From Clostridia bacterium (lineage in GTDB: Bacteria; Bacillota; Clostridia; Oscillospirales; Acutalibacteraceae): a stretch of DNA of 31,393 nucleotides. Position 1 is the stretch's first letter; each line of letters starts with the position of its first letter. The stretch covers positions 1 through 31,393 of the forward strand of contig CAAGMR010000040.1 of assembly GCA_900771085.1 (NCBI GenBank). Reading direction: 5' to 3'. Below the pieces are notes generated by a model that worked only from the letters and a program-made list of their open reading frames with translations, searched no databases and was not told the DNA's origin. Made by a program: the position numbers and the translations under genes. Below, in pieces: positions 15,407 to 23,392 of this stretch.

Positions 15407-15447
15407 AAAAACCGCTATAGCAAGGACTATAGCGGTTTTTGTTATAT
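15407..15447 (+). terminator. Rho-independent terminator of the alcohol dehydrogenase gene
   Basis: A perfect 14-bp stem (15407-15420 with 15427-15440), loop CAAGGA, ending in a T run and further T-rich sequence. Confidence 0.95.
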
Positions 15448-15458
15448 TTTTAATTAAA

Positions 15459-15487
15459 TTGCGCTTGAGCAAAATATGGTGTAAAAT
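15459..15487 (+). promoter_or_regulatory. Putative sigma-A promoter of the pyrophosphatase gene
   Basis: TTGCGC (15459-15464), a 17-base spacer and TAAAAT (15482-15487) lie about 50 bases before the start, just after the preceding terminator. The -35 box is weak. Confidence 0.55.
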
Positions 15488-15535
15488 ATTCGATGAGTTA
15501 TTATTGATAAATTTATTTAGAATTCGGGTGAAATT

Positions 15536-17149
15536 TTGGAACCTATATACGTAACAGGACATAAGAATCCGGACACTGATGCCATATGCTCTGCGATCGC
15601 ATATGCAGCTCTTCGTAATTCACTTGGTGAAAAAGAGTATGTTGCAGCCAGAATCGGAAACCTTAGTGACGAAACAAAAAATGTTTTAAAAAAGTTTGGC
15701 GTTGATGCACCTACTTATATTAATACGGTAAGAACTCAGGTAAAGGACTTAAACTACGATAATCCACCTGCACTTAACAAGTCAGCTACAGTATTCCGCG
15801 CATGGGACACACTTAAGTCCCTTAATTCCATTGCGGTTATTCCTGTTGTAGATGATGATGAAAAGCTTTTTGGTATGCTGACATCATCAGATATTGCAAA
15901 GTTTGCAATGAAAACAGTTGGAGACCCTAGTCTCAGAAATCTTCCGATTTACAATCTTCTTTCAGTTCTTGAAGGTAAGATTGTTAACAAGGTTTCTGCT
16001 GTTCCGGAAGAAATTACAGGTGAACTTTATGTAGCTCTTCCTTCTTCAGAAGGTACTGTACAGTTTAACAATCAGGATAAAATTGTAATTTGCGGACAGC
16101 AGATGGAGACTATACTCGATGCTGTAAAAGCAGGCGTAAAAGCAGTCGTTGTTTGCGAATCAGAAATCACTGATGAAATCCGCAACATTGAATCAGATAC
16201 TGTTATTATTGCGACTCCTTTCGATGCTTACAGAGCCTCCAGACGTATCATGCTCGCTATCCCAATCGAGAGAATCAGTACAAACGAAAACGTTATCAGC
16301 TTTAATCTTGATGATTACATAGATGATGTTGAAGAAGTACTTCTTAAGAAACGTTTCCGTGCATATCCTATCATCGACGATGAGAGACATGTTATCGGTA
16401 CAATTGGACGTTTCCACCTTATTAAGCCAAAACGCAAGAAGGTAGTTCTTGTTGACCATAACGAGATGTCACAGTCTGTTCCGGGCCTTCAGCAGGCAGA
16501 AGTGGTTGCAATCATCGACCACCACAGAATAGGTGATATTCAGACCAATGGCCCTATCGCATTCAGAAATGAGCCTCTTGGCAGCTCTGCAACAATCGTT
16601 GGTAAGATGTATCAGGAACTCGGCGTAATGCCATCCAAAAAGATTGCCGGCATCATCTGTTCAGCTATTCTTTCAGACACTGTAATGTTCAAGTCACCGA
16701 CTGCAACTGAAACAGATAAAGTAATTGCTGAACGTATGTCAAAAATCGCAGGAGTAACTATTGAGGAAATCGGCGATACCGTATTCTCAGGCGGTGGCGG
16801 ACAGAAGTCAGTTGAAGAACTTATTTTCACAGACTTCAAGGAGTTCAAGATGGGCGAGAGCACAGTTGCTGTTGGTCAGTATACTTGCCTTAACTCAGAA
16901 AAAATTGCTGCAAAGAGAGATGAGATTCTCTCCGTTATGAAAGCAAAGAAGGAAGAAAACGGTTATCGTATGCTTCTCTTCATGCTTACAGACGTTATCA
17001 AAGAGGGAACAGAACTTTTCTTTGTAGGCGACGAAGAAATTTACGAGCAGGCATATGGTGCAAAGCCTGAAAACAATTCTGCGTTCCTTCCGGGCGTTAT
17101 GTCACGTAAGAAGGAAATCATTCCACCACTCTCAGAAATCTGGGGCTAA
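15536..17149 (+). CDS. ppaC: Manganese-dependent inorganic pyrophosphatase with CBS and DRTGG regulatory domains
   Basis: Family II pyrophosphatase hydrolyses PPi to two phosphates and pulls biosynthetic reactions forward. The N-terminal DHH part has GHKNPDTDAICSA with metal ligands His9, Asp13 and Asp15. The DHH motif is in AIIDHHRIGDIQ near residue 325, and the C-terminal DHHA2 domain closes the active site. About 240 residues are inserted between the N-terminal strand and the DHH motif: CBS 1 (about 72-130), DRTGG (about 135-245) and CBS 2 (about 250-300). Total length 537 instead of about 310 agrees with CBS-PPases, which are inhibited by AMP/ADP and activated by ATP or diadenosine polyphosphates. 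The start is TTG 15536 after GGGTGA. A terminator follows. Confidence 0.95.
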   Translation: MEPIYVTGHKNPDTDAICSAIAYAALRNSLGEKEYVAARIGNLSDETKNVLKKFGVDAPTYINTVRTQVKDLNYDNPPALNKSATVFRAWDTLKSLNSIAVIPVVDDDEKLFGMLTSSDIAKFAMKTVGDPSLRNLPIYNLLSVLEGKIVNKVSAVPEEITGELYVALPSSEGTVQFNNQDKIVICGQQMETILDAVKAGVKAVVVCESEITDEIRNIESDTVIIATPFDAYRASRRIMLAIPIERISTNENVISFNLDDYIDDVEEVLLKKRFRAYPIIDDERHVIGTIGRFHLIKPKRKKVVLVDHNEMSQSVPGLQQAEVVAIIDHHRIGDIQTNGPIAFRNEPLGSSATIVGKMYQELGVMPSKKIAGIICSAILSDTVMFKSPTATETDKVIAERMSKIAGVTIEEIGDTVFSGGGGQKSVEELIFTDFKEFKMGESTVAVGQYTCLNSEKIAAKRDEILSVMKAKKEENGYRMLLFMLTDVIKEGTELFFVGDEEIYEQAYGAKPENNSAFLPGVMSRKKEIIPPLSEIWG

Positions 17150-17159
17150 GTCAATAATT

Positions 17160-17195
17160 AAAGCCACAGGGGAAACCCTGTGGCTTTCTTTTTTT
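17160..17195 (+). terminator. Rho-independent terminator, shared by convergent genes
   Basis: A perfect 12-bp stem (17160-17171 with 17176-17187), a 4-base loop (GAAA) and a run of T. It lies between the pyrophosphatase stop and the stop of the minus-strand flavoprotein, so it may act in both directions. Confidence 0.92.
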
Positions 17196-18813
17196 ATATG
17201 GTGTGTTCATCAAGAAGGATGGCTTCCGCGATGCGGATGCCGTCAACAGCGGCGGAAACAATTCCGCCGGCAAAGCCTGCGCCTTCGCCGCATGGATAAA
17301 CTCCGCCAAGATTTTCTTCACCGAGATAGCACTGGTAGAAATCGTCGCGGAGAATGCGCACCGGTGAGGATGAGCGTGTCTCCGGTGCCGTGAGAACGGC
17401 TTCGGGAAGGGCGAATCCTTTGAGCTTTCTGTCCATCTGAATGAGAGCGTCAGCCATGACGCGGGTCACTCTTTCGGGAAGTACATTTCTTATATCGGTA
17501 GGATTGACACCTGTAGGGCATGACGGATTAACTGCACCCATTTTCTTTGATGGAGTGTTATTGAGGAAGTCCCCGACAAGCTGAGCAGGTGCGGTATAGT
17601 CTTTGCCGCCCCATTCAAAAGCTTTTCTCTCCATGTCTCTCTGAAGCTCAAAACCTGCGAGAGGGTGATCTGACGGGAAGAATTCCGGTTCAATACCTAC
17701 TAAGAGAGCAGAGTTGGAATTCTCAGCGTCACGGGCAAATTCACTCATGCCGTTTACAACAATTCCGCCTTCTTCTGAAGCTGCATTTACGACCGTACCG
17801 CCCGGGCACATGCAGAATGTATATGCACCTCTTGAATGTTCCGGATGGCAGGCCATCTTGTAGTTTGCTGCACCGAGCATAGGGTGACCGGCGAAATCGC
17901 CATACTGGGCATGGTCGATGAATTCACGAGGGTGTTCTATGCGTGCACCTACTGAGAATGGCTTCTGAATCATTGAAATACCTTTGCGGTAAAGCATTTC
18001 GACTGTGTCTCTGGCTGAATGACCGAGAGCAAGAACTACGGTATCTGTTTCATAATCCTTTACACTTCCGTCTTCGGAAACATAAGTAATACCCTGGATG
18101 TAATTGTTGTAAATGATGAGGTCGGTAAGCTGGCAGCCGAAGTGAACTTCGCCGCCAAGTTCAATGATTCTTTCTCTCATGTTTCGAATGACATCAACCA
18201 AAAGGTCGGTACCGATATGAGGGTAGTTTGAATAAAGAATTGATTCAGGAGAACCATACTTTACAAAGTCATGGTAAACCTTGTGCTGGCGTCTGTCTTT
18301 GATGCCGGTTGTGAGCTTTCCGTCGGAGAAAGTACCTGCACCGCCTTCGCCGAACTGAATGTTTGACTGGGTGTTAAGTTTTCTGTTGGTCCAGAATTCC
18401 TTGACATCTCTGGTTCTGGTGTCGACATCATGCCCGCGCTCGAGAACAATTGGCTTAAGGCCTGCCTCTGCGAGAATCATGGCACAGAAAATACCTGCAG
18501 GGCCAAAGCCCACAACTACCGGTCTGAACTGAGATTTTCTTCTGTTTTCGACAGGTTCGTAATTATAAAACTCGGAAACGCAAACGCGTTTGTTATCACA
18601 TTTTTTAAGTACTTTTTCCTCGTCGGCGTTGAGAGAAACATCTACTGAAAAAACAAACTTTATGTCGTCTTTTTTACGAGAGTCAATTGATCGACGGAAT
18701 ACTTTTAATTCTTTGATATCTGAAGGGCTGACCTTGATGACTTTGGCTGCTGCCGCTTTGATATCTTCATCTGTATGATCAAGTGGAATTTTTATTTCGT
18801 TAATTCTGAGCAA
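17194..18813 (-). CDS. COG2509-type FAD-dependent dehydrogenase
   Basis: The 539-residue protein begins with a small alpha/beta domain (1-90) seen in COG2509 proteins. An FAD Rossmann motif follows (VVGFGPAGIFCAMILAEAG, about 97-115), then the family-typical NIQFGEGGAGTFSDGKLTTG and the C-terminal GEGAGFAGGIVSAAVDG. The family is widespread in Bacillota and without a firmly assigned reaction. The start is TTG 18813 on the minus strand. A strong AAGGAGGT (18822-18829) supports it although the codon is rare. It overlaps the upstream flavoprotein gene by 14 bases, so both are probably on one transcript from 20111. Confidence 0.88.
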   Translation of the reverse strand: MLRINEIKIPLDHTDEDIKAAAAKVIKVSPSDIKELKVFRRSIDSRKKDDIKFVFSVDVSLNADEEKVLKKCDNKRVCVSEFYNYEPVENRRKSQFRPVVVGFGPAGIFCAMILAEAGLKPIVLERGHDVDTRTRDVKEFWTNRKLNTQSNIQFGEGGAGTFSDGKLTTGIKDRRQHKVYHDFVKYGSPESILYSNYPHIGTDLLVDVIRNMRERIIELGGEVHFGCQLTDLIIYNNYIQGITYVSEDGSVKDYETDTVVLALGHSARDTVEMLYRKGISMIQKPFSVGARIEHPREFIDHAQYGDFAGHPMLGAANYKMACHPEHSRGAYTFCMCPGGTVVNAASEEGGIVVNGMSEFARDAENSNSALLVGIEPEFFPSDHPLAGFELQRDMERKAFEWGGKDYTAPAQLVGDFLNNTPSKKMGAVNPSCPTGVNPTDIRNVLPERVTRVMADALIQMDRKLKGFALPEAVLTAPETRSSSPVRILRDDFYQCYLGEENLGGVYPCGEGAGFAGGIVSAAVDGIRIAEAILLDEHTI

Positions 18814-20050
18814 ATTCAGAAACCTCCTTGGCTGCTTCTATGCCTGATCCCCAGGCAAAGTGGAGATTGTAACCTCCACAGAAACCATCGACGTTGAGTA
18901 TCTCTCCGCAGAAGAAAAGTCCTTCAACCGAACCTGCGGTAAGAGAGTCGCGGTTTAATTCGTCTGAACCGATGCCGCCCCTTGTAACCTGAGCGTTCTT
19001 AAACCCTTTGGTACCTGTAGGTTCCAGGGTAAAGCTTTTTGATATCTCTACGAGGGAGACGAGCTGTTCGATACCGAGACTGTCGGAACACGTATTTGTG
19101 TCTATGCCTGCTTTACTGAAAACAGCTGCTGCCACAGGCTCTAACAGTGCGCCTTTCAGGATGTTGATCGCAGGCTCGCTGCCGCACATATCCTGCATGC
19201 TGCGGACATAGCTTAAAAGTCGGGTATCTTCGTAATCAGGGAAGAAGTCGAGACTTAATACCGGCTTTTCCGAGTGACAGAGGACTGCGATATCTCCGGA
19301 AAGCTGCATTGCTGCAATTCCCGAAACACCATAGTCTGTAAACTGAATCTCGCCGCTTTCAATTCCGACTAAAGCTCCGTCCTCGCGAGTGAGAGTGATG
19401 CGTCCGTGAACTCGTATGCCTTTGAGGCTTTTTACGATATCGTCACTGACTGTTATCTGTACAAGAGCGGGAGATATCGGAACGTATGAAATACCAAAGT
19501 TCTTTGCCAGACGATAGCCGTCGCCGTTGGTGCCATATACGTTGGCTGCTTTGCCACCGGCTGCCAGAACTACAGCATCTGCTTCGGTCTTGCCGCCATT
19601 GGATGTGCCGACAAGGAATTTATCGGTATTCTTTTCAATGTCTGTTACCTCATTTCCGAGAACAAAGCAAACGCCAAGGCGTTTTGCTTCATTTTCAAGC
19701 GCGCAGAGAACAGTCTCTGCCTTGCGGGTAACAGGGTAAATTCTGCCTTCTTCCTCACAGCACATTACGCCGAGACTGCCAAACCAGCTGACTGCGTCCT
19801 TTGAAGAGAAATTCTTCAGAACAGTTGAGATTATGTTTGAGTCGCCATTGTAATAGCTTATGTCAATGTCTCTGTTGCTTAAGTTGCAACGTCCATTTCC
19901 TGTAGCAAGTATCTTTTTACCGGGCTTTTCAAGCTTGTCAAATAAAAAGACGTCTGCACCGGGCAGACGTCGCTTAAGTTCGATGGAACAGGCGAGTCCG
20001 GATGCTCCGGCGCCGATAATTGCAATTGAAAAATGGCTATCCGTAGTCAT
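18800..20050 (-). CDS. HI0933/BaiN-like FAD-dependent oxidoreductase
   Basis: The 416-residue flavoprotein matches the HI0933 (aminoacetone oxidase-like, BaiN) family. It has an FAD motif AIIGAGASGLACSIELKRR (9-27), KKILATGNGRCNLSN (about 44-58), TGTKGFKNAQVTRGGIG and the C-terminal GEILNVDGFCGGYNLHFAWGSG. One member, BaiN of Clostridium scindens, takes part in bile acid 7-dehydroxylation, but the family is general and no bai genes are present here. That role should not be transferred. The ATG follows AGGGGGT. It is the first gene of a two-gene minus-strand unit with the COG2509 protein. Confidence 0.88.
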   Translation of the reverse strand: MTTDSHFSIAIIGAGASGLACSIELKRRLPGADVFLFDKLEKPGKKILATGNGRCNLSNRDIDISYYNGDSNIISTVLKNFSSKDAVSWFGSLGVMCCEEEGRIYPVTRKAETVLCALENEAKRLGVCFVLGNEVTDIEKNTDKFLVGTSNGGKTEADAVVLAAGGKAANVYGTNGDGYRLAKNFGISYVPISPALVQITVSDDIVKSLKGIRVHGRITLTREDGALVGIESGEIQFTDYGVSGIAAMQLSGDIAVLCHSEKPVLSLDFFPDYEDTRLLSYVRSMQDMCGSEPAINILKGALLEPVAAAVFSKAGIDTNTCSDSLGIEQLVSLVEISKSFTLEPTGTKGFKNAQVTRGGIGSDELNRDSLTAGSVEGLFFCGEILNVDGFCGGYNLHFAWGSGIEAAKEVSEFAQN

Positions 20051-20117
20051 GATAAGACCCCCTGAAAATGTTAAGTTGGCGTGGTAGCCAAAAGTCTAAT
20101 TTGGAATAACCGAAAAG

Positions 20118-20146
20118 ATTATACTTTAATGGTGCCGAGAATACAA
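20118..20146 (-). promoter_or_regulatory. Sigma-A promoter of the two-flavoprotein unit
   Basis: On the minus strand, TTGTAT (20146-20141), a 17-base spacer and perfect TATAAT (20123-20118); the start is expected near 20111, leaving a leader of about 60 bases. Confidence 0.75.
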
Positions 20147-20189
20147 TCTAAATGATTGATAAATGTTTAACCTGCGCGCTTTATTTAAA

Positions 20190-20218
20190 TTGACAGTTAT
20201 ACCACTGAAGAGTAAAAT
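20190..20218 (+). promoter_or_regulatory. Sigma-A promoter of alaS
   Basis: Perfect TTGACA (20190-20195), a 17-base spacer and TAAAAT (20213-20218). Transcription should start near 20225, giving a leader of only about 34 bases. Confidence 0.82.
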
Positions 20219-20258
20219 ATTACGGTATAATTTGTTAGCACAAGAGGAGTCATATTTT

Positions 20259-22889
20259 ATGAAATGGACAGGTCTTAATGAGCTCAGAGAGAGCTACTTA
20301 AGCTATTTTGAATCAAAAGGACATTTGCGCCTTCAGAGTTTCTCTTTAGTACCTCAGGGTGATAAGAGTCTTCTTCTCATCAACTCAGGTATGGCGCCAA
20401 TGAAGAAATATTTTACAGGCGAAGTTACACCTCCAAGAAACAGAGTTACAACATGCCAGAAATGTATCCGTACACCTGACATCGAGCGTGTTGGTCATAC
20501 TGCAAGACACGGCACATTCTTTGAAATGCTCGGTAACTTCTCTTTCGGCGATTACTTCAAGTCAGAGGCTTGCGCATGGTCCTGGGAATACTTCACAAAG
20601 GTTCTCGAAATCCCTGCAGACAGACTCTATTGCTCAATCTACGAAGAGGATGAGCAGACAGCCGATATCTGGGTAAATGAAGTAGGAATTGATCCGACTC
20701 ACGTTGTTCGTCTTGGCAAGGAAGATAACTTCTGGGAACACGGTGAAGGTCCTTGCGGTCCTTGCTCCGAGATTTACTTTGACCGTGGTGAAGAATACGG
20801 CTGCGGCAGCCCTGATTGTGCACCGGGCTGTGACTGTGACAGATACATGGAGATCTGGAACAATGTATTCTCTCAGTTCAACAACGACGGTAAGGGAAAC
20901 TATACCGAACTTGAACATAAAAACATCGATACCGGCATGGGTCTTGAAAGACTTGCATGTGTTCTTCAGGGCGTTGACAACCTCTTCGAGGTTGACACTG
21001 TTCAGAACATCATGAAGACAGTTTCAGACATTTCCGGTAAGAAGTATCATGACGATGACAAGGATGACATCTCTTTCCGCGTTATCACTGACCATGCAAG
21101 AGCATGCACATTCATGATTGGCGACGGTATTATGCCATCTAACGAAGGCCGTGGATACGTTCTCAGAAGACTCCTCAGAAGAGCGTGCCGTCACGGCAGA
21201 CTCCTCGGTATTGAAGGACCATTCCTTACAGAAGTTGTAGAGATGGTAATTCATGAAAATGCCGGTGCTTATCCAAACCTTGTTGAAAAGCACGACTTTA
21301 TCATCAACGTTGTAAAGGCTGAAGAAGAGAGCTTTGACAAGACTGTAGATGCAGGAACACAGGTTCTTGAAAATATGATTTCCAGCGCAACTTCAAAGGT
21401 TCTTTCCGGCGAAGATGCATTTAAACTTTCAGATACTTTCGGCTTCCCGATTGACCTCACAAAGGAAATCCTTGAAGAAAAGGGTATGACTGTTGATGAG
21501 GACAGGTTCTATGAGCTTGTTAAGGAGCAGAAGGATCGCGCACGTGCAGCTCGTAAGGATGCCGGTGCAGATGCCTGGAAGGGAACAGATGACGCTGCCA
21601 AGGACTTCGAAAAGACAGTATTCGAAGGATACGAAAAGTATGAGACCGAGGCAAAGGTTATCGGCATAATCAAAGACGGTCAGTCTGTTGAGACTGCAGA
21701 CCCTGGTGAGGATATTACTCTTATTCTTGATAAGACAACATTCTATGCCCAGAGCGGTGGTCAGACAGGCGATGTCGGTGTCATCGAATGCGAAGGCTTC
21801 ACATTTGAAGTTGAAGATACCGTAAAGACTGAAAACAATGTATACCTTCACAGAGGTACAGCTGTAAGCGGCCTTGTTAAGACAGGCAGCGAAGTTGCAG
21901 TTAAGATTGATGTTGCATCTCGTGAGAATACCATGAGAACACATACAGCTGCTCATCTCTTACAGGCAGCTCTTCGTGAAGTTCTCGGTTCACACGTTGA
22001 ACAGGCCGGTCAGCTTGTAAACTCTGAAGTTACACGTTTTGACTTTACTCATTTCTCTGCATTAACACCTGAAGAACTCAAGAAGGTTGAAGACCGAGTA
22101 AATGAAATCATCCTTGCTGACATTCCTGTAGTTACACAGGTTATGAATATTGAAGAAGCAAAGAAGCTCGGTGCTATGATGCTCTTCGGTGAAAAGTATG
22201 GTTCAGAAGTTCGTGTCGTAATGGTTGGCGAATTCTCCAAGGAATTCTGCGGTGGTACACACGTTTCAAGCACAGGTAAGCTTGGTCTCTTCAAGATTGT
22301 TTCCGAGTCTTCTGTTGCTGCAGGCGTAAGACGTATCGAAGCTGTTACAGGTACAAACCTTCTCAAGTACATGGAGAAGAACGAAGCACTTATTGCAAAT
22401 GCAGCTGCAGCAATGAAGCTCACAAATGTTGCAGAACTTGATAAGAAGGCAGCAAGCATGGCTGCAGAGCTCAAGGCAAGCGAGAAGAAGATAGCTGAGC
22501 TCAATGCTGAACTTGCTTCAAACGCAGCTAAGGACATGCTTGGCAATGCAATTGACCTCGGCGCAGCTAAACTCATCATCTCTCGTGTTGATGGCGTAAA
22601 CGGCGGAGACCTCAGAAATATGGCTGACTCTGCCAAGGCTGAAGGCGAAGATATCGTAGCAGTTCTTGCAAGTGTTGCAGGTGAAAAGGTAAGCTTCGCC
22701 TGTGCATGCGGCGCTGCTGCTGTTAAGGCAGGCGCACATGCTGGTAACATCGTAAGAGAAGTTGCAAAACTTGCTGACGGTTCAGGCGGCGGACGTCCTG
22801 ACAGTGCTATGGCAGGCGGTAAGAACCCTGCCAAGGTTGATGATGCTCTCTCAGCTGTTGAGGGAATCGTATCAGCAATGCTTAAGTAA
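20259..22889 (+). CDS. alaS: Alanyl-tRNA synthetase
   Basis: AlaRS charges tRNA-Ala and edits Ser/Gly mischarges. With start ATG 20259 (RBS AGAGGAG, 20243-20249) it has 876 residues, the usual length; the frame is open to 20163 but those 32 residues precede the conserved MKWTGLNELRESYLSYFESKGH. The class II catalytic domain is N-terminal, with motif 2 around CIRTPDIERVGHTARHGTFFEMLGNFSFGDYFK. The GCGSPDCAPGCDCDRYMEIWN loop is typical of Gram-positive enzymes. The editing domain has zinc ligands HTAAH and CGGTH, and a C-terminal DHHA1 domain ends in GGGRPDSAMAGG. No T-box leader precedes it. No clear terminator follows, so the HIT gene may be cotranscribed. Confidence 0.97.
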   Translation: MKWTGLNELRESYLSYFESKGHLRLQSFSLVPQGDKSLLLINSGMAPMKKYFTGEVTPPRNRVTTCQKCIRTPDIERVGHTARHGTFFEMLGNFSFGDYFKSEACAWSWEYFTKVLEIPADRLYCSIYEEDEQTADIWVNEVGIDPTHVVRLGKEDNFWEHGEGPCGPCSEIYFDRGEEYGCGSPDCAPGCDCDRYMEIWNNVFSQFNNDGKGNYTELEHKNIDTGMGLERLACVLQGVDNLFEVDTVQNIMKTVSDISGKKYHDDDKDDISFRVITDHARACTFMIGDGIMPSNEGRGYVLRRLLRRACRHGRLLGIEGPFLTEVVEMVIHENAGAYPNLVEKHDFIINVVKAEEESFDKTVDAGTQVLENMISSATSKVLSGEDAFKLSDTFGFPIDLTKEILEEKGMTVDEDRFYELVKEQKDRARAARKDAGADAWKGTDDAAKDFEKTVFEGYEKYETEAKVIGIIKDGQSVETADPGEDITLILDKTTFYAQSGGQTGDVGVIECEGFTFEVEDTVKTENNVYLHRGTAVSGLVKTGSEVAVKIDVASRENTMRTHTAAHLLQAALREVLGSHVEQAGQLVNSEVTRFDFTHFSALTPEELKKVEDRVNEIILADIPVVTQVMNIEEAKKLGAMMLFGEKYGSEVRVVMVGEFSKEFCGGTHVSSTGKLGLFKIVSESSVAAGVRRIEAVTGTNLLKYMEKNEALIANAAAAMKLTNVAELDKKAASMAAELKASEKKIAELNAELASNAAKDMLGNAIDLGAAKLIISRVDGVNGGDLRNMADSAKAEGEDIVAVLASVAGEKVSFACACGAAAVKAGAHAGNIVREVAKLADGSGGGRPDSAMAGGKNPAKVDDALSAVEGIVSAMLK

Positions 22890-22893
22890 TTAA

Positions 22894-22955
22894 GACCGTT
22901 AGTTCCGGATTTTGTAGTAAATAAGACCGTTCGTTACGAAAAAACGACCGTTCGT
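22894..22955 (+). repeat. Three GACCGTTMGT repeats in the alaS-hit spacer
   Basis: GACCGTTAGT at 22894-22903 and GACCGTTCGT at 22925-22934 and 22946-22955. The steps of 31 and 21 bases equal about three and two helical turns, so all copies face the same side of DNA. The middle copy also overlaps the palindrome TTCGTTACGAA (22930-22940). The group lies 40-100 bases upstream of the HIT gene, where an activator or repressor would bind. No partner regulator is identified. Confidence 0.6.
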
Positions 22956-22997
22956 GAAATTTATCTTTAGTATCTTTAAAGAAAGGAGAGAATTATA

Positions 22998-23336
22998 ATG
23001 GACTGCATTTTTTGTAAAATTGCAAATGGAGAAATCCCAAGCACAAAGGTATATGAAGACGAGCTTTGCCTCGCATTCCGTGACCTCAATCCTCAGGCTC
23101 CTACACACATCCTTGTAATTCCTAAGGTTCACATTCAGTCAGTTGCTCATATCGATGAAAGCAACAGTGCTGTTATAGGCCACATCTTTGAAGTTATCGC
23201 CAAGGTTGCAAAAGAAGAAGGACTCGATAAGGGCTACAGAGTAGTTTCCAATATCGGTGAGCAGGGACAGCAGACTGTTCCTCATCTTCACTTCCATATT
23301 ATTGGCGGCCGTGACATGACCTGGCCTCCGGGCTAA
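22998..23336 (+). CDS. HIT (histidine triad) family nucleotide-binding protein
   Basis: The 112-residue protein is a typical Hint-branch HIT protein, a purine nucleoside phosphoramidase/hydrolase family. It begins MDCIFCKIANGEIPSTKVYEDE with the Cys3/Cys6 zinc-type pair, contains TPQ-like PTHILVIPKVH, and ends with the active-site triad HLHFH (His96, His98, His100) and GGRDMTWPPG. The physiological substrate is not known in bacteria. The ATG follows GAAAGGAGAG. A Rho-independent terminator follows 18 bases after the stop. Confidence 0.93.
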   Translation: MDCIFCKIANGEIPSTKVYEDELCLAFRDLNPQAPTHILVIPKVHIQSVAHIDESNSAVIGHIFEVIAKVAKEEGLDKGYRVVSNIGEQGQQTVPHLHFHIIGGRDMTWPPG

Positions 23337-23354
23337 TCATTAAGCAATAACAGT

Positions 23355-23392
23355 AAAGCAGTCCACAATATTAATTGGGGGCTGCTTTTTTT
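23355..23392 (+). terminator. Rho-independent terminator between hit and comEC
   Basis: A 10-bp stem with one G-U pair (23355-23364 with 23379-23388) and a 14-base loop, followed by T to 23392. The comEC ATG begins at the next base. Confidence 0.8.

Noticed and set aside
18800..20050. Bile acid dehydroxylation function from similarity to BaiN
   Set aside because: The family is general, and none of the other bai genes is present in the window.
20219..20258. Possible T-box riboswitch before alaS
   Set aside because: The predicted transcript leader is only about 34 bases, with no terminator hairpin and no T-box TGGNACC-type sequence.
22049..22834. Long minus-strand open frame of 261 codons
   Set aside because: It lies wholly antisense to the well-supported alaS editing and DHHA1 regions, is rich in Ser/Ala/Leu from complementary codons, and has no ribosome binding site.
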